From Opitutaceae bacterium (GTDB taxonomy: Bacteria; Verrucomicrobiota; Verrucomicrobiia; Opitutales; Opitutaceae), in the NCBI GenBank assembly GCA_025352845.1, contig JANXSC010000435.1, forward strand, positions 1 through 14,487: a stretch of 14,487 bases of DNA, read 5' to 3'. Positions 1 to 6,740 of the stretch are shown one piece after another. The position numbers and the translations under genes were made by a program. A model generated the notes under the pieces. That model had not been told where the DNA came from. It did not search any database and was given only the letters and a program-made list of their open reading frames with translations. The first letter of the stretch is position 1; each line of letters starts with the position of its first letter.

Positions 1-1177
1 CCGGGCCGGCCTCAGCGAGGCCGGCTACAACGCGCTCGTTCACGCGCAGACCGAAAATTTTCCCGACGAGTTCAAACATCCCAGCAATCGCACGATCCAT
101 CGGGAAATAGGGGCGCAGGATTTCCTCATCGAAGGCGTAGCGCTCTTTCCGCAGCCGCTCCGACCAGAACATGATCTCCCACGGCGCGAGCCGCGCGACG
201 GGCTGAACGGTTTGTTTCGCGCGAAATTCCTCCAGCTCGCGGCACTCGCGCGCGAAGGCTGCGGCGCACCGGTGTTGAAAATCTTCCACGAACGCCAGCG
301 CCCGCGCACCGCTCCGCGCCATGCGGCGCTCGAGCACGCTGTCGGCGAAATGCGCCTGCCCGAGGAGCGCGGCCTTTTCCGCGCGCAACGTGAGGATGCG
401 CGCGATGAGTGCGGCGTTGTCGTGCGGCGCGTGCGCGCCGACGCCGCAGGCGCCCGTCCAAATCTCCCGGCGCAGCGCGGCGTCCTCGAGATACGTCATC
501 GCCGGCTCTTGCGACGGCTGGTGCAACGTGAAACGCCAGCCCGCCGCGCCCTTCGCTTCCGCACTCTTGCGCGCGGCGGCCTTCGCACGGTCCGGCAAAC
601 CAGCGAGGCGAAGCTCGTCGTTCGCGGGCACGAGGAGTTGCCACGCGTTGGTCGCATCGAGGACGTTCTCGGAATACTTCTGCGTCGCCTGGGCGAGCTC
701 ACTTTGCAGCGCCTCAAGTCGCGCGCGCTTTTCCCCCGGCAAGTCGGCGCCGGCCTGACGAAAGTCCTTCACGGTCTCGTCGAGAAACCGGCGATCGATT
801 CCCGCCATGCGTGAGGCGGCCGGTGTTTCGGCAAAGGCCTTGAGCCGCCGCCACAACGCGGCGTTGAGCGGTATGCTCGCGTAAAAGGCTGACACGCGCG
901 GCAGCATCGCGTTGTGCGCGTCGCGCAGCGGCGGCGAATCCGCCACGGATTGCAGGTGCGTGACCTTGCTCCACGCGGCGGTGAGTTCCTCCGTCGCGTG
1001 CTCAAGGGCGAGAAAGGTGTTTTCAAATGAGAGCGCCGTTTCGTCGCGCGCCGCAATCGCATCGATCGCCGCCTGCGCGCGCGCGCGCGCCGTTTCGATC
1101 GCGGGCCCGACCAGCTCGGGCGTCAGCGCGGACCAGCGGATGTGGAAGGCGGAATCGAGAAATGGATTTGGAGTCAC
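1..1177 (-). CDS. M3-family oligopeptidase (oligopeptidase A / PrlC type), partial, runs off left edge
   Basis: Reading the minus strand from a GTG at 1177-1175 gives about 392 residues with no stop before the window edge. The product begins M(V)TPNPFLDSAFHIRW and matches E. coli oligopeptidase A from memory along its whole length: SENVLDATNAW corresponds to SNNVLDATMGW, and LRPYFPMDRAIAGMFEL to LRPYFPENKAVNGLFEV. The family are cytosolic zinc metallopeptidases of about 680 residues that degrade short peptides, including cleaved signal peptides. Only the N-terminal helical part is here; the HEXXH zinc site would lie beyond position 1. The GTG start is chosen because it aligns with the family N-terminus. 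No Shine-Dalgarno is visible. The gene follows the TonB receptor by 51 bases in the same frame, with that receptor's TGA as the upstream in-frame stop, so the two may be co-transcribed. A GC-dinucleotide run at 1077-1091 encodes an Ala/Arg-rich stretch near residue 30. Confidence 0.88.
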   Translation of the reverse strand, partial: MTPNPFLDSAFHIRWSALTPELVGPAIETARARAQAAIDAIAARDETALSFENTFLALEHATEELTAAWSKVTHLQSVADSPPLRDAHNAMLPRVSAFYASIPLNAALWRRLKAFAETPAASRMAGIDRRFLDETVKDFRQAGADLPGEKRARLEALQSELAQATQKYSENVLDATNAWQLLVPANDELRLAGLPDRAKAAARKSAEAKGAAGWRFTLHQPSQEPAMTYLEDAALRREIWTGACGVGAHAPHDNAALIARILTLRAEKAALLGQAHFADSVLERRMARSGARALAFVEDFQHRCAAAFARECRELEEFRAKQTVQPVARLAPWEIMFWSERLRKERYAFDEEILRPYFPMDRAIAGMFELVGKIFGLRVNERVVAGLAEAGP

Positions 1178-1228
1178 GCGCGCAAAAACCGCCGTGCCCC
1201 CGCGAATGTCAAACCGCAAAGCCCGCGG

Positions 1229-3064
1229 TCACCAATTGTAGCCCAGGCTCGCGGAAAACTGCCGGCGCATCGCGGGCACGGCGGGGATTTCCTGGAAGTC
1301 ATCGTTCCACAAATTGTCCGCCTGCACCGCAATCTCCGCGCCGCGCCAGCTGAGCGGACGATACCGCAGGCTCAACGCCGACGTGACGGCCCGCCGTCCG
1401 CCGATCACACGCAGGAGATTGTCGGCCTGAATCCGCGCAGCGTTGTCCATTCGCACCTCAAAGCCCTGCCCCAGCCGCGCGGTAATCGCACCGGTCAGCC
1501 GGTGGCGCGCGTAGTTGAGCGCATAGAAACTGGCATCGACCACCGCGCCGCGATAGTCCGCATCCTTCGTCAGCGTCGTGTAGCCGATCACCAAATCAAA
1601 ATCCTTGGTCGAACGGCGGACCACGGCCTCGAAGCCTCCGACATCAAGGTCGACGGCGTTGGCAGTGCGGGCTGTCACGCCGCGCCGAAACGTCCAATCC
1701 ACCAGCGATTCGTCACGCCGCCAGAACACCGCGCTGTCGAAACTCCACCCGGCCACGGCCCCACTGACGCCAAGCTCGATATTGTGGCTCTTCGAGCGGC
1801 CGAGGTTGGGATTGCCGCGAAAAAGGCCGGCCGCAGGGTTCGAGTTCAGCGCGGTATAGGTCGGAACCTGCGAGGTCTTCGCGTAGTTGAAAAAAATCCG
1901 CCGCACCTCGCCGACGGGAAAATCGCGGGCCAGCTCCACTACGGGCGAGAAGGAGCCACCGTCGCGATTGGTGTCATCATGCGAGACACCGGCTTTCAGC
2001 GTCGTCGCCGGGCCGCCGGATTCGCGCCACGTTTTCTCGGGCACGAAGGCAAACTTAGTGAGTGTTCGCTCGCGATAGCGACCGAACGTGAGCGACGTGG
2101 AGTGGAGCTCGTCGCGCAGCACCTCCGCACGCACGCCGACGGCCAGCTCACCGAAATCACGCCGACCGCTCGCCGCGGCACCGGTCACGCGCGTCGTGTG
2201 CTGAAACGGATGCACCGCGCCCACGGGCGCGAAGCGGTTGAACGCGTAGTCGTCCTTGTTGCGGCGGTGAAAAACTCCCGCCTCCAGAAATTCGCCGCGA
2301 CCAAAGGTCGCGCGGTGATTCGCCGCGAGCAGCACGGTTTGCAGGTTTTCGGTCTCGTTCGAATTGAACGGCGTGTAGAGGTTCGGCAGCCCGAAGAACT
2401 TTGCCTGATACCCGGCAAACAAGTCGGTCTGCGACGTCGCGTCCGCCCGCTGCAAGCGGACGTTCACGCGATCAAATTCGTGTTCCGCGAACGGGATCGC
2501 GCCGTCTGACTCCGAATGTGCGATCGCAACATCCGCCCCAATGTGAGCGCTGCCGCCCGCGCCCACCTTCGCCGCGAAGCCCTGGTAGAGTTCTGCGCGC
2601 TTAAGGCCAAATTCTCCCAGCGCCACCGCGGCCGCTCCGGCGGTGCGGATTGGCCGCCAACCGTAGGTAATCGCGCCGACGGTCGCATTCGACGCTCCCA
2701 AGGCGAGCTCGGAACCATGTTGGAGCGCGGGCGCAAGCAGCAGCGCCGGCGCCACGGGAATCTCCGCGAAGTAGTGCCCCGTCTGCGGATCGATCAGCGT
2801 TAGCGCCCCAAGTTGAAAGCCGGTGTTCTCAAAAATTCCCCCGCGCATCGTGACGTCGGCCTGGCCTTCGACCAAATTGCGCGCCTGCAGGTCAACCTGC
2901 GGCTCATACCGCAGTGCCGACGCCGGCGTCGCAAACGTGCCAGCCGGCACCTGATTCGCGACCCGTGGCGAATAGACCGTCACCCCGGGCAGGCTGACGG
3001 TGCCCTGCGCGAACAGCGCGGCGGGAACTGTGGCGATGAACAAACAGGCGGAAGCAATTTTCAT
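1229..3064 (-). CDS. TonB-dependent outer-membrane receptor
   Basis: This is a 611-residue protein with a Sec signal peptide (MKIASACLFIATVPAALFA, cleavage before QG). A short TonB-box-like segment follows (GVTVYS, about residues 27-32), then a plug domain (about 40-150) with the plug-type phrase DVTMRGGIFENTGFQLG. The rest is rich in alternating hydrophobic and aromatic residues typical of a 22-stranded barrel. It ends in SASLGYNW, a terminal aromatic residue as expected for an outer-membrane insertion signal. The size is at the small end for the family and closer to BtuB-like transporters than to SusC (about 1000 residues). No SusD partner is present. The ligand cannot be told from sequence. 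The gene faces away from the fucosidase operon, sits downstream of a terminator and a likely promoter, and may be co-transcribed with the M3 peptidase that follows. Confidence 0.9.
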   Translation of the reverse strand: MKIASACLFIATVPAALFAQGTVSLPGVTVYSPRVANQVPAGTFATPASALRYEPQVDLQARNLVEGQADVTMRGGIFENTGFQLGALTLIDPQTGHYFAEIPVAPALLLAPALQHGSELALGASNATVGAITYGWRPIRTAGAAAVALGEFGLKRAELYQGFAAKVGAGGSAHIGADVAIAHSESDGAIPFAEHEFDRVNVRLQRADATSQTDLFAGYQAKFFGLPNLYTPFNSNETENLQTVLLAANHRATFGRGEFLEAGVFHRRNKDDYAFNRFAPVGAVHPFQHTTRVTGAAASGRRDFGELAVGVRAEVLRDELHSTSLTFGRYRERTLTKFAFVPEKTWRESGGPATTLKAGVSHDDTNRDGGSFSPVVELARDFPVGEVRRIFFNYAKTSQVPTYTALNSNPAAGLFRGNPNLGRSKSHNIELGVSGAVAGWSFDSAVFWRRDESLVDWTFRRGVTARTANAVDLDVGGFEAVVRRSTKDFDLVIGYTTLTKDADYRGAVVDASFYALNYARHRLTGAITARLGQGFEVRMDNAARIQADNLLRVIGGRRAVTSALSLRYRPLSWRGAEIAVQADNLWNDDFQEIPAVPAMRRQFSASLGYNW

Positions 3065-3108
3065 CGCCCGAGGGGATTACCAACCAAGGCGCGAAAAACA
3101 AGCCTATG

Positions 3109-3138
3109 TTCATACCTTAAAGCAATATTACTTAACAA
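3109..3138 (-). promoter_or_regulatory. Likely sigma-70-type promoter of the TonB receptor gene
   Basis: On the minus strand TTGTTA (3138-3133) is followed after 18 bases by TATGAA (3114-3109). The predicted transcription start would fall about 35-40 bases before the ATG at 3064. The segment is AT-rich in otherwise GC-rich DNA and lies between the terminator of the ferredoxin gene and the receptor start, which is where a promoter is needed. This is a motif match by eye only. Confidence 0.4.
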
Positions 3139-3150
3139 GAACTGCCCGCC

Positions 3151-3185
3151 CAGAAAAGAGAAAACCCCGGCGCGGCGGCCGGGGT
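3151..3185 (-). terminator. Intrinsic terminator after the ferredoxin gene
   Basis: On the minus strand an 8-bp perfect GC-rich stem (ACCCCGGC / GCCGGGGT, positions 3185-3178 and 3171-3164) with a 6-base loop is followed directly by a T-rich run (TTTTCTCTTTT, 3163-3153). It begins about 35 bases after the ferredoxin stop codon. It would isolate the ferredoxin transcript from the TonB receptor gene. Confidence 0.85.
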
Positions 3186-3220
3186 GTGAAATGCGAGGGC
3201 GGGGCGGCTGGCGCGGAGCC

Positions 3221-3457
3221 TCAGGCGTCGCCGTCGTTGCCGATCGCTTCGACCGGGCAACCCTCCAAGGCCTCCATGCATTGGGCGACTTCCTCTTCCG
3301 TGGTTGGCTGTTTGTGGACGAAAGAGTAGCCGCCCTCGTCATGCCGGGTGAAAAAGGACGGCGCCGTCTCGCGGCAGAGATCGCAGTCAATGCACTGCTG
3401 GTCGACGTAGAATTTTCCGGCCGCGTTTTGGTCCCATTTGTCAGTCTTGTTCGCCAT
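3221..3457 (-). CDS. Small single-cluster ferredoxin
   Basis: This is a 78-residue acidic protein starting MANKTDKWDQ. It carries C22-x2-C25-x2-C28 (QCIDCDLCRE) and a later C67-P (GCPVEAIGND), the ligand set of a single [4Fe-4S] (or [3Fe-4S]) ferredoxin. C60 could form the structural disulfide seen in monocluster ferredoxins. Such proteins carry electrons in the cytosol at low potential. The partner is not shown by the neighbourhood. The frame is open upstream to beyond 3700, but the family length and the absence of motifs in that extension favour the ATG at 3457. No clear Shine-Dalgarno is visible. The gene has its own terminator and is transcribed divergently from the esterase/fucosidase operon. 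Confidence 0.88.
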   Translation of the reverse strand: MANKTDKWDQNAAGKFYVDQQCIDCDLCRETAPSFFTRHDEGGYSFVHKQPTTEEEVAQCMEALEGCPVEAIGNDGDA

Positions 3458-3726
3458 AGAGGATGAGGGGCGACAAAGAAGATCAATCCACGGGGCTGTC
3501 AAGCGGGCTCCCATCTCCGTCGAAAGCGTGGAAATAGTGACTGCATCCTCCCACACCGGCATGCGCCTCCCTCCAGCCCGGTTCGTTGAGGCTTCGTCTC
3601 CGCCAAGCCACTCCCTGTTCCCACATCGGACGGTCCGGGTTCGCACCCTTCGCCAGTAAACGCACGGTCTGACATTCGAGCTGAAGCTCGCCACCCTATC
3701 ACCCCAAGCGCCACCCCACGATTCCC
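3458..3726. other. Divergent intergenic region with small inverted repeats, no gene seen
   Basis: About 270 bases lie between the divergent ferredoxin and esterase genes. Open frames cross it on both strands but show no protein family. Visible structures are CGGAC-G-GTCCG at 3627-3637, immediately followed by the hairpin GGGT-TCGC-ACCC at 3637-3648, and a 14-bp palindrome at 3677-3690 listed separately. On the minus strand this would form a leader of up to about 200 bases before the ferredoxin start. It has a weak resemblance to a cobalamin-type aptamer (GGTGCGAACCC followed by GGGAG and AGGCGCATGCC blocks), but the conserved core of that riboswitch is not met. Promoters for both divergent transcripts should lie here; I cannot place them with confidence. 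Confidence 0.4.
3677..3690. promoter_or_regulatory. 14-bp palindrome, candidate operator of the esterase/fucosidase operon
   Basis: CGAGCT-GA-AGCTCG is a perfect 6-bp inverted repeat with a 2-base spacer. It ends 36 bases before the ATG of the first operon gene, where a repressor or activator of a sugar-utilisation operon would bind. I saw no second copy in the window, and palindromes of this length can occur by chance in GC-rich DNA. Confidence 0.25.
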
Positions 3727-5310
3727 ATGCGCCCATTCGTCACCCCTCTGTTCATTTTCGCCGCGCTGACTGCCACCCTCTGCGCCCAAACTCCCGCATC
3801 GGACCTCGCCACCAATCCTCCGGCGCGCGCCACCACGCTCGACCCCGCACTACCGACCCTCTTCGTCGCCGGCGATTCGACCGCCGCCCGCGGCCGCGGC
3901 GAGACGCAAGAAGGCTGGGCCGTGCCCTTCGCCAACTATTTCGATCCGACGACGATAAACGTCGCCAACCGCGCGCGCGGCGGGCGCAGCAGCCGCACCT
4001 TTGTCACCGAGGGACTCTGGGATCAGATTCTCGCAGACCTCAAGGCGGGCGACATCGTGCTGATTCAGTTCGGTCACAACGACGGCGGCGCACTCAACGA
4101 CGAGCCGCCTCCGCCCCTCCGCGCCCGCGGCTCCATCCCCGGACTCGGCGAGGAGACACGAGAGATCGACAATGTGCTCACGAAGAAACACGAGGTCGTC
4201 CACACCTTCGGCTGGTATCTGAGAAAAATGATCGCCGACACGAAGGCCAAGGGCGCGACGCCCGTCGTGCTCTCGCTCACGTTGCGCAATGTCTGGGCCG
4301 ACGGAAAAATCGAGCGCGGCTCCGGCCGCTACGGTCAGTGGTCCTACGAGATCGCAAAGACCGCGGGCGTCGCGTTCTTCGATCTCACCGGTGCGATGGC
4401 CGACAAGCTTAACGCGCTCGGCGCCGAAAAAACCGCCGCGCTCTACCCGCAGGACCACACGCACTTCAACGCCGCCGGTGCCGACCTGCACGCCGCCGCG
4501 GTCGTCTCCGGCTTGAAGGGCCTGCGCCCCAGCCCGATCACAAAAATTCTCTCCGCGAAGGGCGAGGCCGTGGTCGCAGACAGGTTCGTCTGGCTGCGCC
4601 TGCCGACGCCCGCGAATTGGAAGCTCCCGTCGCTTTTCCTTGCCGGCGATTCCACCGTGCGCAACGGCCGCGGCGACGGCTCCAACGGCCAGTGGGGCTG
4701 GGGCGATTACATCGGAAAATATTTCGACCCGGGGAAAATCAACGTCGTCAACCGCGCCGTCGGCGGCACTGGCGTCCGCAGTTTCCGCGCTCCCGGCGGT
4801 CACTGGGAAAACCTCCTCGCCCTCGTGAAACCTGGCGACACCGTGATGATTCAATTCGGTCACAACGACAACGGCGCGCGCGGACCGCTCAAGGGCGTCG
4901 GCGAAGAAGTCGAGGAGCGGCCCGCGGCCAAGGACCAGCCCGCCTCGACCGTGCGCACCTTTGGATGGTATCTGCGTCAGTATATCGCCGATGTTCGCGC
5001 GAGAGGTGCGACGCCGATCATCTGCTCGCTTGTGCCGCGGAAAATTTGGAAGGACGGAAAAATCTCCCGGTCCGCGGACGGCCACGCCGTTTGGGCCGCG
5101 CAGGTCGCGGCCGCTGAGAAAACCGCCTTCGTCGATCTTCACGAACTTATCGCCACACGCTATGATGCGCTCGGCGAGGAAAAGGTGAACGCCTTCTTCG
5201 CCGACGAGCACACCCACACGAGCGCCGCCGGCGCCGAGCTCAGCGCGGAAATTGTCATCTCCGGCCTCCGTTCGCTTCCAGCGAATCCCCTCGCTCCGTT
5301 TCTAAAGTAG
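3727..5310 (+). CDS. Tandem double-domain SGNH/GDSL hydrolase, rhamnogalacturonan-acetylesterase-like
   Basis: This is a 527-residue secreted protein: Sec signal peptide (about 1-20, cleavage after LCA), then two complete SGNH domains in tandem (about 42-268 and 298-520). Domain 1 has G49-D-S51-T, F115-G-H-N-D119 and D243-H-T-H246-F-N. Domain 2 has G307-D-S309-T, F377-G-H-N-D381 and D493-E-H-T-H497. The blocks fit rhamnogalacturonan acetylesterases (CE12 type), which remove acetyl groups from pectic or related polysaccharides with a Ser-Asp-His triad. Both domains share phrases such as TFGWYLR and ARGATP/AKGATP, so they arose by duplication. In domain 2 the residue aligned with catalytic Asp243 is Glu494 (with Asp493 just before it). 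This is the first gene of the operon, with the broken enolase-superfamily gene starting 35 bases later. Most family members have a single domain of 230-270 residues. No Shine-Dalgarno; the start is preceded by a C-rich leader ending CCC-ATG. Confidence 0.88.
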   Translation: MRPFVTPLFIFAALTATLCAQTPASDLATNPPARATTLDPALPTLFVAGDSTAARGRGETQEGWAVPFANYFDPTTINVANRARGGRSSRTFVTEGLWDQILADLKAGDIVLIQFGHNDGGALNDEPPPPLRARGSIPGLGEETREIDNVLTKKHEVVHTFGWYLRKMIADTKAKGATPVVLSLTLRNVWADGKIERGSGRYGQWSYEIAKTAGVAFFDLTGAMADKLNALGAEKTAALYPQDHTHFNAAGADLHAAAVVSGLKGLRPSPITKILSAKGEAVVADRFVWLRLPTPANWKLPSLFLAGDSTVRNGRGDGSNGQWGWGDYIGKYFDPGKINVVNRAVGGTGVRSFRAPGGHWENLLALVKPGDTVMIQFGHNDNGARGPLKGVGEEVEERPAAKDQPASTVRTFGWYLRQYIADVRARGATPIICSLVPRKIWKDGKISRSADGHAVWAAQVAAAEKTAFVDLHELIATRYDALGEEKVNAFFADEHTHTSAAGAELSAEIVISGLRSLPANPLAPFLK

Positions 5311-5345
5311 CGCGGGCCGCCGACCCGCACAGTATTCCTTACCCC

Positions 5346-6672
5346 ATGCACTCATCCTCCATACCCGCTCCGTCGAATCGAAGCCACGCTCGTCGCGTTT
5401 TTCTCCGCAATCTCGTCGTCGGCACCGCTGCCGCGGCCCTTTTGCCCCGCGCTTTCGGCACCCTGCCCAAGGCAAGGATCACCAAGGTCAACATCTACCG
5501 CCCGCCGAATCTCAACCTGCATTTCAACCAGAGCAACATGGTCGTCACGATCGAGACCGACCAGCCCGGGTTGATCGGCGTCGGCGAAGGCGGCTCGCGC
5601 GACACCATCGAGCAGTGCGCGCAGCGCCTCATCGGCAAAAACCCATTCGACATCGAGCGTTGCTGGCAGGACATGTATCGCGCGTGGTTCTACCCGCCGG
5701 GCCGCGAAAAAATCCACGCGCTCGGCGCGCTCGACCTGGCGCTGTGGGACATCAAGGGCAAGTCCCTCGGCGTGCCCGTTTACGATCTCATCGGCGGCAT
5801 GAACCGCACCTACGTCGAGTCGTATCTCGGCGGCGGCGGCACGGGCACGCTGCTCCAGGAACGCGCGCGCGGCCATCGAGGCCGGCCACCGCGCATTCCG
5901 CATGGATGCCGCGGGCGTCGGCGGCCCGGGCGCCCGCGGCGGCCCCGGAGGCGCTCCCGCGCCGGTGACCGAGGCAGGACCGCTCCCTCCCGGCGGCGCG
6001 ATCTACAATACTCACGAACGCGTCCGCCAGGTCGCGAAAGACTGCAAAGACGTGCGCCTCGGCGTTGGCGAAAACGGCGACTGGCTCATCGATCTACACC
6101 AGCGCTTCGACTACGCCGATGCCCTGCGCTGCTGCAAATTGATCGAGGAATACGAGCCGTATCTCGTCGAGGATCCGACGCGCGACGAACAGTTCCGCGA
6201 CGATATCCCGAAGCTGCGCAAGATGACCACCGTGCCGCTCGCCGCGGGTGAGGAATGGGGCCAGCGCTGAGATTTTCACAAGCTCGTTGAAAATAAAGAT
6301 ATCGACTACGTCCGCTGCACGCTGCCGAACGTCGGGGGCATCACCGAGATGTTGAAGATCGCCGCGCTGTGCGAGACGCACGCCATCGGCATCGTGCCGC
6401 ATTTCACCGGCTCCATTTCGACGGCCGCGCTGGTTCACGCGCTCGGGCCGTTCTCCGGCCCGGTGCTCGTCGAGATCGGCTCGAACCGCACGCTGCCGGA
6501 CCACATCGGCGAGGGCCTTGAGTTCCGCCGCGGCAAACTGTGGCCGAACGGCCGGCCGGGTCTGGGCGTCACGCTCAATATGGAACGGCTCACCCTCGTC
6601 GCCGCGATCACCGACCCCGGCACCGTGCGTCCGATTTATTTCCGCCCCGACGGCTCGCAGACGAGCTGGTGA
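5346..6672 (+). pseudogene. Mandelate racemase / enolase-superfamily dehydratase-like protein, broken by a frameshift and a nonsense codon
   Basis: The N-terminal part carries a twin-arginine-type signal (H-A-R16-R17-V-F-L-R-N, then an Ala-rich hydrophobic stretch), so the protein was probably exported. The frame starting at 5346 encodes the capping domain and the phrase DLALWDIKGKSLGVPVYDLIG, then leaves frame in a CG-dinucleotide run (5862-5870). A loss of two bases restores RAAIEAGHRAFRMDA in the frame that follows. That frame gives GVGENGDW, YLVEDPTRDE and AAGEEWGQR, then meets TGA at 6268-6270 exactly where relatives have Trp (WGQRWDF), and continues through DYVRCTLPNVGGITE and VPHFTGSISTAALVH to the real stop at 6670. 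VEDP, GEE and PHF are the metal-binding and acid/base regions of the barrel. It resembles RspA / sugar-acid dehydratases; a link to fuconate or galactonate is only inference from the neighbours. A Gly/Pro-rich insert lies at about 5914-6000. Confidence 0.85.
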
Positions 6673-6740
6673 GCGCGCCGAAACGCTCGAGAGCATACCG
6701 GTTTCCGCGCGGCGCCCAAAATTCAAAAAAAATCTCACCC

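Noticed and set aside
1142..2509. 455-codon plus-strand frame opposite the TonB receptor and peptidase.
   Set aside because: The minus strand carries a signal peptide, TonB box, plug motif and barrel end in one frame; the plus frame is Arg/His/Pro-rich with no family motif.
3540..3660. Cobalamin riboswitch on the minus strand before the ferredoxin.
   Set aside because: A few blocks look similar, but the conserved core segments (the GCCACTG region and the terminal AGYCAGGAGACC-like box) are absent; kept only as an unexplained structured segment.
3630..3660. T-arm of a tRNA (GGGTTCGCACCC).
   Set aside because: The 5-bp/7-base T-arm geometry does not close, and no acceptor stem, anticodon arm or CCA end is found around it.
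3221..3736. 171-residue version of the ferredoxin with an upstream start.
   Set aside because: The first 93 residues match no ferredoxin and cross the intergenic region; the 78-residue form has the family length.
3850..5217. Long open frame (455 codons) on the minus strand opposite the double esterase; similar long antisense frames at 7299-8309, 9820-11211 and 12927-14246.
   Set aside because: They lie entirely opposite or mostly over genes with clear families, show biased Val/Ala/Arg/Gly composition typical of antisense frames in GC-rich DNA, and contain no recognisable domain.
5862..5870. Programmed ribosomal frameshift in the CG run.
   Set aside because: There is no slippery heptamer or following structure I can point to, and a second in-frame stop downstream makes programmed rescue pointless.
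6268..6270. TGA as selenocysteine or as a Trp codon under an alternative genetic code.
   Set aside because: Relatives have Trp here, not Cys; other genes in the window stop normally at TGA; the same gene also has a frameshift; and the neighbouring fucosidase has TAA in place of Tyr, which no Trp recoding explains.
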